DNA of 64,000 bases, from positions 36,478 through 100,477 of the forward strand of contig NZ_BAEO01000009.1 in assembly GCF_000314995.1 (NCBI RefSeq), read 5' to 3'. Made by a program: the position numbers and the translations under genes. Below, one piece after another: positions 18,016 to 25,959 of the stretch. The notes below the pieces were generated by a model. It saw nothing but the letters and a program-made list of their open reading frames with translations, was not told where the DNA came from and ran no database searches. Every line of letters starts with the position of its first letter. The first letter of the stretch is position 1. Source of the DNA: Paraglaciecola arctica BSs20135. GTDB taxonomy: Bacteria > Pseudomonadota > Gammaproteobacteria > Enterobacterales > Alteromonadaceae.

Positions 18016-19551
18016 TTATTTCTTCCTTATTCTAATAATTTTGCCGTTGTCTTCGTCTGTAAGCAGGTATAATTTTCCTGCTGGGCTTTGCACTACTTTT
18101 CTGGAGCGAACGCGGTCGTCGACAAAAAGTTCTTCGATGGCTTTGATTGTTTCGCCTTCAATTCTCACTCGCCAAAGGCTGCCACGACTTAAACCCGCAA
18201 CAAACAAATCATTTTTCCATTCGGGGAACTCGCTTCCTGTGTAAAAGGTTAATCCTGTTGGTGCAACTGTTTGAAGCCAGTACCACAAAGGGTCGCTAAA
18301 GGTTCGATCTGAAAGTGCCGGTGGCTTGTACTCGGAATAGCGATAAGTACCAGTAGTTTTAATTGGCCAGCCGTAATTTGCCCCAGCCTTTAAGAGGTTA
18401 ATTTCATCCCCCTGATTGGTGCCGTGTTCAGTGAACCAGATATCGCCAGTGTGGGGCTCAACCGTTAGACCTTGTGCAGCCCGAATGCCAAGGGCATAAA
18501 TGCTATCAATTGTTTTGTCGGCAAACTTAGGATTGTCGGTTGGAATGGAGCCATCGGGGTTAATTCGGTGAATTTTCCCTCGCTTGTCTTGTAGGTCTTG
18601 CGCAATAGGCATACTTGGTTGGTTCATTTCGTTAAACAGCCGTTCGCCAATCGTAATATATAATTTTCCGTCTGATGCGAATGTCATGCCGCCGCCAAAA
18701 TGCCAGGCTCCCGGTGTATAGGGATCCGCAACAAATATTGTTTTGATGTCTGTTAATGCATTGTTTTTAAGGGTGGCTCTGATGACTTTTGTGGTAAATG
18801 TGTCGTCTTTTTGTGCGGCATAAGCAACATAAAACAATTGATTAGCTGTGAAATTTGGATCCAGCACTACATCAAAAATGCCCATATTAAAACTTCCTGT
18901 TCTGCCGGTTAAAGAAGAAGGATAAATACCAGGCTCGTATTGAGACGCATCAATTGTAAGATTGATTGCAAGATCCTCTGGAAAATTCTGAATGACGGTT
19001 TTCTGTTTTGTTAGCAAATTAACTTTTAGTAAGTCGCCGTCTTTTTCACTTATTAAAACTTCATTCTCGGATAAAAACGCCATGCTCCAAGGATGTGCCA
19101 GTCCCTGTATAACCATGTCTTTTATGGGTTTGCCAGAAAAAGGATCCTGAATCTGTACCCCTTCTCCAATTTTTACAAAAACACTTTGCCTGAACTCATC
19201 TGGCTTGATGTCGTTAAGCAGTTTTAAAGCGCCGCTATTGGCGACGATTTTATTGAAGCGACCTTCGGCTTTATTCTGATCAATTAGGTCCGAGTATTTT
19301 GTGATCAATAAAATGTCAAATTCGGAGGCTTTATCAGCGCTAGTTTCAATCAATTCAAACGAGTCTATATAACCCAGTTTTAGAGCGGTAAGACGAATAG
19401 CCCGCCAATTATTATTGTAATAAAACAAAGCTTCAGCCCGATTGCCATTTTTAATCTTTATCCCTTCAATTAAATTAATAGTCTGACTTTTAACTGATAT
19501 CGCACACAACAGTAAAGTCAGTAGTAAAACTTTCATTAAAAACCTGTTCAT
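18016..19551 (-). CDS. Exported PQQ-type aldose sugar dehydrogenase (YliI-like)
   Basis: 511-residue periplasmic six-bladed beta-propeller quinoprotein that would oxidise aldoses with PQQ. Visible features are a signal peptide, HPWSMAFL, LYITIGER, DKRGKIHRINPDGSIPTDNP, GIRAAQGLTV, WFTEHGTNQGDEINLL and NYGWP, all typical of the soluble glucose/sorbosone dehydrogenase family. About 130 residues before the propeller (residues 20-150) are extra and resemble a small ferredoxin-like dimeric barrel, so this is a domain fusion. First gene of the operon with the NTF2-like protein and the LytS/LytR pair. No PQQ-synthesis genes are in the window. Confidence 0.85.
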   Translation of the reverse strand: MNRFLMKVLLLTLLLCAISVKSQTINLIEGIKIKNGNRAEALFYYNNNWRAIRLTALKLGYIDSFELIETSADKASEFDILLITKYSDLIDQNKAEGRFNKIVANSGALKLLNDIKPDEFRQSVFVKIGEGVQIQDPFSGKPIKDMVIQGLAHPWSMAFLSENEVLISEKDGDLLKVNLLTKQKTVIQNFPEDLAINLTIDASQYEPGIYPSSLTGRTGSFNMGIFDVVLDPNFTANQLFYVAYAAQKDDTFTTKVIRATLKNNALTDIKTIFVADPYTPGAWHFGGGMTFASDGKLYITIGERLFNEMNQPSMPIAQDLQDKRGKIHRINPDGSIPTDNPKFADKTIDSIYALGIRAAQGLTVEPHTGDIWFTEHGTNQGDEINLLKAGANYGWPIKTTGTYRYSEYKPPALSDRTFSDPLWYWLQTVAPTGLTFYTGSEFPEWKNDLFVAGLSRGSLWRVRIEGETIKAIEELFVDDRVRSRKVVQSPAGKLYLLTDEDNGKIIRIRKK

Positions 19552-19782
19552 AAACTCATCCTATAAAACGTAACGCTACGCAGCATTCTTTGTTGGTTTT
19601 GCAACAGTTGCGACCTAAAGAATAGGACAATAATTAGCTAGATTTAGGAAAAATCTTTAAATGGTAAAATAGGGAGATAAGCGGCAAATAATCCCTTTTG
19701 GATGTTCATCCTTTTTAAATCATAAGGGCAATTCCGAAGTTATTTTAGCTTCTAACGTTGTCTTCCTAGGTTCCAACACAAC

Positions 19783-19857
19783 AACTTTCCACCTTGGAAA
19801 GTTTTAACTTGCCATATTGGAAAGTGTAGATTATATTACTTTCCACATTGGAAACTA
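19783..19857 (+). promoter_or_regulatory. Three 21-bp palindromes: probable operator array
   Basis: Three copies of an ACTTTCCA-N3-TGGAAAGT-like palindrome. Site 1 (19783-19803) has perfect 9-bp arms AACTTTCCA/TGGAAAGTT. Site 2 (19806-19826) has 7 of 9 arm positions matching. Site 3 (19837-19857) has 8 of 9. Start-to-start spacings are 23 and 31 bases. They lie immediately upstream of the operon that contains a winged-helix regulator, the obvious candidate to bind them. Confidence 0.75.
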
Positions 19858-19871
19858 ACAAAGAGTTAATG

Positions 19872-20354
19872 ATGCATAACAATGATAAAAGTATTTCTGT
19901 CACCGAGGCTAAAGCGGCACTTGAGTCTTTAGCCAAAATTGAGAAAGACACAAACGTATTCCTCAGGGTACCGCTGTGGCTTAATTTTATTATGTCTTGT
20001 TCCTACGGAATGGGCGTTTTTTCTTGGGCATCGACTCGCCACGATAACTTGTGGATGTTGGGGGCTATTATCTCTGCCGTGGTGTTTTTATTGGCTATTG
20101 CGTTTCATTTTTATAGTAGTCGTCTGTTAGGCGTTAAACCTAAATTTGCACCAAAGAGTAAGTCAGAATTGATATTTGGTTTATTAATAGCAATATTTTT
20201 TGCAGTGGCTGTCGCGTTAACCAGAACATTTTCTGAAAGTGGCATCTGGTGGGCCTCTTATGCAGGTGGCGCTATCACGACTTTGGTTTTAGCTTATGTA
20301 ATGCATTGTTATCCCACTGGTGATTACAAGATGGGAACCAATTTAAATGATTAA
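19872..20354 (+). CDS. Four-helix membrane protein of unknown function
   Basis: About 160 residues. A short soluble N-terminus (SVTEAKAALESLAKIEKD) is followed by four hydrophobic segments in two hairpins, around 37-57, 62-80, 100-118 and 126-143. An ATG pair at 19869/19872 follows AAAGAG; the longer reading from a TTG at 19848 would start inside the third operator and is rejected. The following winged-helix gene overlaps by eight bases. In known operons of this layout the membrane protein is either the target of regulation or tunes the regulator. I do not recognise a named family. Confidence 0.75.
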   Translation: MHNNDKSISVTEAKAALESLAKIEKDTNVFLRVPLWLNFIMSCSYGMGVFSWASTRHDNLWMLGAIISAVVFLLAIAFHFYSSRLLGVKPKFAPKSKSELIFGLLIAIFFAVAVALTRTFSESGIWWASYAGGAITTLVLAYVMHCYPTGDYKMGTNLND

Positions 20355-20637
20355 GGCTAAATTTGATCCGCTGATCCATGGGCAAAATCGCCTACAAATC
20401 TGTGCGATATTAACCCTTACTGCAGAAATCGAATTCAAAGTATTACGTGAAAAATTAGAGGTAAGTGACTCTGTGCTTTCAAAACACTTAAAGTCACTCG
20501 AAGAAGCTCATTATGTTCGCTTATCTAAACGCACAGACATGGGGCGGCAACGTACTTGGTTGTCGTTATCAACAGAGGGTCGCATGGCATATAGTGGCCA
20601 TGTGAAAGCATTACAAGAAATAGTAGGCAATCTTTAA
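20347..20637 (+). CDS. Winged-helix transcriptional regulator (ArsR/MarR-like)
   Basis: 96-residue single-domain DNA-binding protein. RLQICAILTL, then FKVLREKLEVSDSVLSKHLKSLEEAHYV (helix-turn-helix), then a wing (KRTDMGRQRTWLSLSTEGR) match the small winged-helix family common beside membrane protein genes. It has no metal-binding cysteines. It overlaps the preceding gene by eight bases and precedes the CPBP gene by twelve, so all three are one operon. It most likely represses its own promoter through the three palindromes upstream. Confidence 0.85.
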   Translation: MIKAKFDPLIHGQNRLQICAILTLTAEIEFKVLREKLEVSDSVLSKHLKSLEEAHYVRLSKRTDMGRQRTWLSLSTEGRMAYSGHVKALQEIVGNL

Positions 20638-20649
20638 ACGAGAAAATGA

Positions 20650-21366
20650 ATGCATATTTTCTATTCAAAAAAAATAAAATCGTTATTCTCCTATCATAAA
20701 AACCCTATGGTTTTAGGCTTTGATTTAGCAGTCTATATTTCGGTAATGTTTTTAATAAGAGAAGTGTACTTTGCACAATTTAACTTTATTACTAACGGTC
20801 TTTTTTGGTCATTTACTACCCTAGTAGTTGCAACTGTTCTAATGCGTATACGAGGTATTACGTGGATAGAAATCGGTTTATGTCGACCAAAAAATTATCG
20901 GAAAACATTGCTAGCGACTGTTTTTATCTTCGCCTTCACCATTATTTCAATTCTGATATTTCAAACATTTAAAGAACAACTTGGTTTGCAAATTGCCCCC
21001 GACATGTCGAATGAAAATGCGTCGTCTAAATTTGGCGAGCTGGCAGGAAATTGGCAACTGTTTTTCGCCATCATCCCATTTATTTGGCTGCAATCAATGT
21101 TAGAAGAAATGTTAGATCGAGGTTTTTTAATGAACTGGATTGAAAGAGCACTTTCTAGCACTTGGTTTGCCACGGTAGCCGCAGTATTAATTCAGGCGAG
21201 TATATTTGGCTTTAGACATTCTTATGATTTATCAGAAAGGTCTATTACTGTTGGGTTAATTGGTCTTGCTATGGGGATCGGTTATGTTTGTTTTGGAAGA
21301 AATTTATGGCCTTTAATCATTGCACACTGCTTACTTAATACTATGTCTATGTTAGACAGAGTTTAG
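20650..21366 (+). CDS. CPBP-family intramembrane glutamic protease
   Basis: 238-residue multi-spanning membrane protein with the three CPBP (CAAX-protease-like) motifs: E152-E153...R157 (LEEMLDRGFL), FGFRH with H190, and a late HCLLNT segment. Bacterial members are implicated in prenyl-protein processing, bacteriocin immunity and sigma-factor release. The residues needed for catalysis are all present. Last gene of the operator-controlled operon and followed by a strong terminator. Its substrate could be the first gene's product or a peptide toxin; this is speculation. Confidence 0.85.
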   Translation: MHIFYSKKIKSLFSYHKNPMVLGFDLAVYISVMFLIREVYFAQFNFITNGLFWSFTTLVVATVLMRIRGITWIEIGLCRPKNYRKTLLATVFIFAFTIISILIFQTFKEQLGLQIAPDMSNENASSKFGELAGNWQLFFAIIPFIWLQSMLEEMLDRGFLMNWIERALSSTWFATVAAVLIQASIFGFRHSYDLSERSITVGLIGLAMGIGYVCFGRNLWPLIIAHCLLNTMSMLDRV

Positions 21367-21405
21367 AAAAACCTGTCACAATAAGAATCAAAATATTAAT
21401 AAAAT

Positions 21406-21440
21406 AAAGGGGAGAGTTACTATTATAACCCTCCCCTTTT
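21406..21440. terminator. Bidirectional terminator
   Basis: Perfect 9-bp stem AAAGGGGAG/CTCCCCTTT with a 16-base loop, flanked by A-rich sequence on the left and TTTT on the right. It lies between the convergent CPBP and CBS-domain genes and can serve both. Confidence 0.82.
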
Positions 21441-21467
21441 ATAAACAGACCTTAAACTAATAAGGCG

Positions 21468-22055
21468 TTAAATAAGCTCCTCGTGTTTTTGCATAACGTC
21501 AAAATAATCTTTAAACGAATGAGCGGTGGCATTGATATAAACTGGCTCATCCAAAACCCGACTAATATCTGTTGATGAAATCACTCCACAAATTTTGTTG
21601 TTTTCATCAACGACTTGTATATGCGCTTCACCGAGTGACTCCATGGTTTTCTTGATATCACCGATACAAGCTCTGTGAACATTACTTTTTCGTAAAGCGG
21701 GCATTTTGTATGCCTGACTCATGACATCTGACACTGTTAAGTCAGCCCTCGCCACACCTTTGCGGTTTGCAATCATTAATACAACACGGCTGACCAAAGT
21801 AAAGCCGCTAACCACCCCCAATAACTTTGTATCTGTGCCAACATATAATTTCGACTTTCTATTGCTTAGTCTCATTACTGTCAATGCTTCATCAATACTT
21901 GTATCAGGAGCAATCATTTGCGAAACAATACAATCAATGTCGTTAACAACATGCTCAGCTGAACTATGTATATCAACATAAGGCTGCGTTTCGACTGATA
22001 CGTTTGCACAAGAAATACTGCTATCCACAGTAGGAATTATTTTAAAATCATTCAT
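21468..22055 (-). CDS. CBS-domain pair protein
   Basis: 195-residue cytoplasmic protein built of two CBS motifs (about 45-110 and 115-180), recognisable by VSQMIAPDTSIDEALTVMRLSNRKSKLYV...GVVSGFTLV and VSDVMSQAYKMPAL...IQVVDENNKICGVISSTDI. Such pairs bind adenine nucleotides and report energy state. There is no attached effector domain and no obvious partner gene; the next gene upstream encodes an unrelated small exported protein. Confidence 0.85.
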   Translation of the reverse strand: MNDFKIIPTVDSSISCANVSVETQPYVDIHSSAEHVVNDIDCIVSQMIAPDTSIDEALTVMRLSNRKSKLYVGTDTKLLGVVSGFTLVSRVVLMIANRKGVARADLTVSDVMSQAYKMPALRKSNVHRACIGDIKKTMESLGEAHIQVVDENNKICGVISSTDISRVLDEPVYINATAHSFKDYFDVMQKHEELI

Positions 22056-22113
22056 TTTAATTCACCAAAAATATTTATTAAATTTCCTACAAAGGGACTC
22101 TGTAGACTAGGTA

Positions 22114-22455
22114 TTAATTAAATACTTTTGGTGGAGCACGGGTAAGCGGCCGTAGATAGGTAAAATTTAGGTGGTATGTTGCTTGGGTTTGAACTTCAAG
22201 AGTGGTAAGGGCAACTTCGAAGTATTCAGTAACCTCATATGAAATACCGACACCATCATCTGGATCATATTCGGGTGTACTATCAGCGACACATTCATAA
22301 TCAGCAAGGTATAAGGCCTTTTCCTGATTGGAAACATCACCGGCTTCGGCAAGATTAATAAACGATGCCGACAAAAATAAAAACAACATTACAGCGACAT
22401 TGCACTTAATCATGCAATTTGTGAGTTGGTATTTATTTAGTAAGCTAGTGTTCAT
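22114..22455 (-). CDS. Small exported protein of unknown function
   Basis: 113 residues with a signal peptide-like stretch (hydrophobic VAVMLFLFLSASF, then A-E-A) and a short acidic mature part with one cysteine. I recognise no family. The long n-region suggests that the true start may be the internal methionine at residue 15 (MIKCNVAVMLF). Codon pattern and signal peptide make it a plausible gene, but nothing else supports it. Confidence 0.5.
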   Translation of the reverse strand: MNTSLLNKYQLTNCMIKCNVAVMLFLFLSASFINLAEAGDVSNQEKALYLADYECVADSTPEYDPDDGVGISYEVTEYFEVALTTLEVQTQATYHLNFTYLRPLTRAPPKVFN

Positions 22456-22529
22456 GTATTAAATAATATGGCTGTCAGTAAAAAACACAAGTGGAACCTG
22501 TCGTAAATTTCAGTAGATTCATCCTGTTA

Positions 22530-22563
22530 AATCTGAACACGGGATAAGCCATACGTTCAGATT
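22530..22563 (-). terminator. Hairpin downstream of the PepSY-associated gene
   Basis: Perfect 8-bp stem AATCTGAA/TTCAGATT with an 18-base loop, 20 bases after the stop codon of the minus-strand PepSY-associated gene. The loop contains a 15-base sequence whose reverse complement occurs at 23883-23897. The minus-strand tail TAACAGG is not T-rich. Confidence 0.4.
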
Positions 22564-22582
22564 CAAAAGTTTAGAGTATGTT

Positions 22583-23101
22583 TTATGATGCAAAAATCAC
22601 AAATATAAGCGCAAACAAAGCCCCTGCAATAGATATCTTTATGCCATTTTTGAAGAAAGGCAACTTTGGCATAAACATCAAAAATGACGATACAACAAAG
22701 AATAATAATGAAACTCCAAAACCTATATTAAGGAAAAACAGTGGGCTATTATGTGTGGCTTTGTGCAACTTCACTAATTTGGCTAGAGGTTTGGGATAGT
22801 CAATTGTATTGATTACAGCCTCCCCGGTACTTTTATCATATTGACCAAGGTTAAAAATAATGGCGTCGTTCGATTCAGACTCGACTTTAAAATTTTTCAA
22901 GCGCAGATTATCACCTAATGACTCAATCTGTAATCCCGGCTCTAACTGACGTACTTCGGTTTGTGGAAACTTGAGAAAGTCTGTCTGTCTAAATATTAAT
23001 AGGATCCCACTAGTAGCGTAAATTGTGATAACACCCGCCAAAAAAAATCCCAGCCAACGGTGGTACTTACGAATACTATTATGAAATTTTGGTGACGCCA
23101 T
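22583..23101 (-). CDS. PepSY-associated transmembrane protein
   Basis: 172 residues. The N-terminal RKYHRWLGFFLAGVITIYATSGILL motif and two further hydrophobic segments near the C-terminus match short PepSY-associated TM proteins, often found with iron-uptake or redox systems. A histidine in KYHRWLG and one in VKLHKATHNS are typical. The central part is a periplasmic PepSY-like loop. There is no iron receptor adjacent. Function unknown. Confidence 0.75.
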   Translation of the reverse strand: MASPKFHNSIRKYHRWLGFFLAGVITIYATSGILLIFRQTDFLKFPQTEVRQLEPGLQIESLGDNLRLKNFKVESESNDAIIFNLGQYDKSTGEAVINTIDYPKPLAKLVKLHKATHNSPLFFLNIGFGVSLLFFVVSSFLMFMPKLPFFKNGIKISIAGALFALIFVIFAS

Positions 23102-23272
23102 ATATTCCTCAATGGGTGTTTAAATAATTGTGCTGTGCACATCAATATCTTAATTAACCAAAGATGGAGTCAATTAAGATCCTTAGCTCGTTCGTTAACG
23201 AGAATAACATTTCTCAAATAGGTAAAAAAAGACAATAGCCATAAATAAATCGTAAAGCTAAAGTTATCCACC

Positions 23273-23767
23273 TTATTCTGGATCTATCTCTGTTTCATCG
23301 TCATTTTCATCTTCTTCTTCACCCAACAGACTCTCGCTAGAAGCATCATAGTTAAAAGCTCCCAAAAAGGTGGTGTATTCATCTTCAGCAACACCACTAA
23401 GTTTGACGCTATATTCCTGTTCGAAAAGTAAAATAATCCAGGTTACTTGCTCCATCTTATTTTTTTTCGCTTTACTCATCAAATTAACGATAAAAGAGCT
23501 TGAGCAAGAACAGCCACCAGCCGCTTCATGTATATCTATGGTGCCAGTGTGTGCACCATTAGTTTCCATCATCTCAGGAGTAAAATAGCGTATTTTATAA
23601 TTGTCTGACCAAGCGTTTCTTGCCCGAGTACCTTTTTTGAAAAAGGTCTCCTCAAAATATTCATCAGGAATATCAGCGTAAGGATGTTGCGAGGCCCAAA
23701 CGGATACTTTGCCTTTGGTATTAAAAAGTAACCCTTTTTCAGGAGTTGAATGATTGTCTTGGTTCAT
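23273..23767 (-). CDS. Conserved acidic cytoplasmic protein, possibly Imm22-like
   Basis: 164 residues without signal peptide. The start KGKVSVWASQHPYADIPDEYFEETF and the central YFTPEMMETNG segment recall the immunity-protein-22 family (VS.W.G......YFE), which protects against polymorphic toxins. A GGCSCSSSF motif follows. The C-terminus is a strongly acidic tail (GEEEDENDDETEIDPE). I am not sure of the family, and there is no toxin gene nearby, so it could be an orphan immunity gene or an unrelated conserved protein. Confidence 0.6.
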   Translation of the reverse strand: MNQDNHSTPEKGLLFNTKGKVSVWASQHPYADIPDEYFEETFFKKGTRARNAWSDNYKIRYFTPEMMETNGAHTGTIDIHEAAGGCSCSSSFIVNLMSKAKKNKMEQVTWIILLFEQEYSVKLSGVAEDEYTTFLGAFNYDASSESLLGEEEDENDDETEIDPE

Positions 23768-23962
23768 AGAAAAGTGACTGCCGATAATGAATATTTGTGT
23801 ATTCTATTATAGTGACAGGGGAATAGCGCGCTATTGTGAGCAACTTCAACGAAGATAGGCGTAATAATAGTGGTGCTGGACGGTATGGCTTATCCCGAGC
23901 TGAGGTTAAATATGCTCATTGCTAATTCCCTGTATTAAAACCAATAAATTAAAGAGGTGATT

Positions 23963-24796
23963 ATGAAAAAACTCATTCGTTCGTTGTTATTTGTGCCTGG
24001 CTCTAAGCCAGAACGTTTTAATAAAGCCTTAAATGCCGGTGCTGATCTGGTCTGCATTGATCTAGAAGATGCTGTTTTACCTAGCGATAAAGACAGTGCT
24101 CGCCAAACTATAGTTGATTTTATCGCAGGTTTAGATGAGACCAACAAACAAAAGCTTTGTGTGCGTATCAATCCATTATCTACTGTATTAGGTATTTTGG
24201 ATTTAGAAGTACTGGCTACAGTTCAACCCGCTTACATTATGCTAGCCAAATGTAACGACGCTGCCGAAATGACAAAAGCCAGCCAATTATTGCATCCGGG
24301 GACCACTAAACTCATTGGCTTAATTGAAACCTTAGAAGGTTTAGACAACGCCCCCCAAATTGCCAAGGCATCAAACAAAGTCGTCGCCTTGATGTTTGGT
24401 GGTGCAGATATGTCGGCAGAGTTGCGCTGTGAGTTTGCCTATCAACCGCTGTTATTTGTGCGTAGTCAATTAGTGATGGCTGCTGCTAGAGCCAAAATTG
24501 ATTTAATAGATGTGCCTTATGTCAACATTAAGGATGAAGCAGGTTTACTGGCCGAAACCCAACTAGTTAAAGACTTAGGCTTCAGTGCAAAAGCGGCGAT
24601 CCATCCCTGCCAAATAGCGGCCATTCATATGGCCTTCAAGCCCACTACTACTCAAATTGCTTACGCCGAACAGGTTATGCAAACGGTTGATGGTCAAGAA
24701 AATGCAGGAGTGGTGGTGGTCAACGGCCGCATGGTAGACAGACCAATAATATTAGCTTGTCAGCGCACTTTAGCATTGGCAAAAGTAATAGATTAA
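23963..24796 (+). CDS. HpcH/HpaI aldolase, CitE-like lyase
   Basis: 277-residue TIM-barrel lyase of the citrate-lyase-beta/malyl-CoA-lyase family, cleaving or forming C-C bonds of hydroxyacyl-CoA thioesters with magnesium. Motifs are RSLLFVPGSKPERFNKAL, VCIDLEDAVLPSDKDSAR, LIETLEG (metal Glu), MFGGADMSAEL (metal Asp) and AKAAIHPCQI. The ATG at 23963 is preceded by GAGGTG; a GTG six bases upstream is part of that ribosome site. The citrate-lyase alpha and gamma subunit genes are absent, so it is probably a stand-alone citramalyl- or malyl-CoA lyase-like enzyme. Confidence 0.85.
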   Translation: MKKLIRSLLFVPGSKPERFNKALNAGADLVCIDLEDAVLPSDKDSARQTIVDFIAGLDETNKQKLCVRINPLSTVLGILDLEVLATVQPAYIMLAKCNDAAEMTKASQLLHPGTTKLIGLIETLEGLDNAPQIAKASNKVVALMFGGADMSAELRCEFAYQPLLFVRSQLVMAAARAKIDLIDVPYVNIKDEAGLLAETQLVKDLGFSAKAAIHPCQIAAIHMAFKPTTTQIAYAEQVMQTVDGQENAGVVVVNGRMVDRPIILACQRTLALAKVID

Positions 24797-24983
24797 ATAC
24801 CCATCCGTATATCAAGGTTTGCGATGGATTTAACTGCTTAATGACAACACAGTCGGACTCTAGTGGCTGAAATCCACGGAATGCTATTTATCTCAGGATC
24901 AGCTCTTAAATAAACTTCTTCAAACTCCTCATATAAAAACTTGATAAGCTAGTGTCTGTCCTTAAATCACCCACAGAAAATCT

Positions 24984-25835
24984 ATGCGCCAAAACCTAAT
25001 ATATTGTTTACTGAGTTTACCCATTTTGGCCATGGTGGCGTGGTTTTACCTAGACAAACGCAAAATAAAACAGCGTGAGTTAAAACGTATCCGCTTAAGA
25101 GCGCAGCCATTACCCCCAGAATACTTACACATATTACAAACTGAATTTCCTTTGTATTTGCGTTTACCCAATGAATTACAGAGTAAATTAGCGGGCCATA
25201 TTCAGGTGTTTTTAGATGAGAAAGACATAGTTGGCCGAAATGACTTCGAAATAAACGATACAGTCAGAGTGTTAATTGCCGCGCAAGCTTGTTTGTTAAT
25301 ACTTAATCGGCCAGGCAATTATTATCCTGGATTTCGTAGCATCTTGGTTTACCCAGAGACTTATGTAGCCAGCAGCACTCGGATAGAAGGCATGTTGCAT
25401 ATTACTGGTACTAGTACCAGAGCGGGGGAATCTTGGCACCGAGGTCCGGTAATACTGGCTTGGGATCATGTATTGCAAGGAGCCAGAGATAGTCGCGATG
25501 GCCACAATGTGGTGATGCATGAATTTGCCCACAAACTAGACGAAGAAAATGCCGCAATGGATGGTTTGCCTTTATTGCCCACAGCAGCCCAATATCAACA
25601 ATGGTCACAAGTATTAAATGCCGAGTTCAGTGTGCAACAACAAAAGTGGGCCGATGGTGAAGACGATGTAATTGACAGCTACGGCGCCACATCACCAGCC
25701 GAGTTTTTTGCGGTGGTGACTGAAACATTTTTTGAAAAACCCCATCAGCTAGAGCACCATCACCCGAAATTATATGAACAATTTAAACAGTGTTATTTGC
25801 TTGACCCCAAACAATGGTCTGCAGCCAAACATTAA
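24984..25835 (+). CDS. mtfA: Zinc peptidase, MtfA (M90) family
   Basis: 283 residues. An N-terminal membrane anchor (about 4-22) is followed by an M90 peptidase domain with the zinc motif HEFAH (H179, E180, H183), a downstream DEENAAMDGLP segment and the conserved SPAEFFAVVTETFFEKP region. E. coli MtfA binds the Mlc repressor and has aminopeptidase activity, linking it to glucose uptake. Here the extra N-terminal anchor differs from the E. coli protein. It converges on the diguanylate cyclase gene. Confidence 0.85.
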   Translation: MRQNLIYCLLSLPILAMVAWFYLDKRKIKQRELKRIRLRAQPLPPEYLHILQTEFPLYLRLPNELQSKLAGHIQVFLDEKDIVGRNDFEINDTVRVLIAAQACLLILNRPGNYYPGFRSILVYPETYVASSTRIEGMLHITGTSTRAGESWHRGPVILAWDHVLQGARDSRDGHNVVMHEFAHKLDEENAAMDGLPLLPTAAQYQQWSQVLNAEFSVQQQKWADGEDDVIDSYGATSPAEFFAVVTETFFEKPHQLEHHHPKLYEQFKQCYLLDPKQWSAAKH

Positions 25836-25881
25836 TTACCCCCGTAACTTAGGTTGTTAATAATCAGCTATCTAAGCGGCT

Positions 25882-25924
25882 CATAAAAATTGCAAGCCGA
25901 TGCAAGCCCTCTTCGAGTTCAGAT
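25882..25924. repeat. 43-bp direct repeat, left copy (aminotransferase 3' remnant)
   Basis: Matches 27296-27338 at 41 of 43 positions. On the minus strand it reads SELEEGLHRLAIFM, the same peptide as the C-terminus of the aminotransferase, then continues S-R-L-D-S to a stop codon. Both differences between the copies are synonymous (CGG/CGA and ATT/ATC). It is a detached 3' fragment of an aminotransferase gene. Confidence 0.85.
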
Positions 25925-25959
25925 GAAATTTTGTATGAGTGTTGTGGTAACGATGAGGT

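Noticed and set aside
19848..19871. TTG start for the four-helix membrane protein
   Set aside because: It lies within the third palindrome and has no ribosome site; the ATG pair after AAAGAG is better.
23957..23962. GTG start for the CitE-like lyase
   Set aside because: That GTG is part of the GAGGTG ribosome site for the ATG at 23963.
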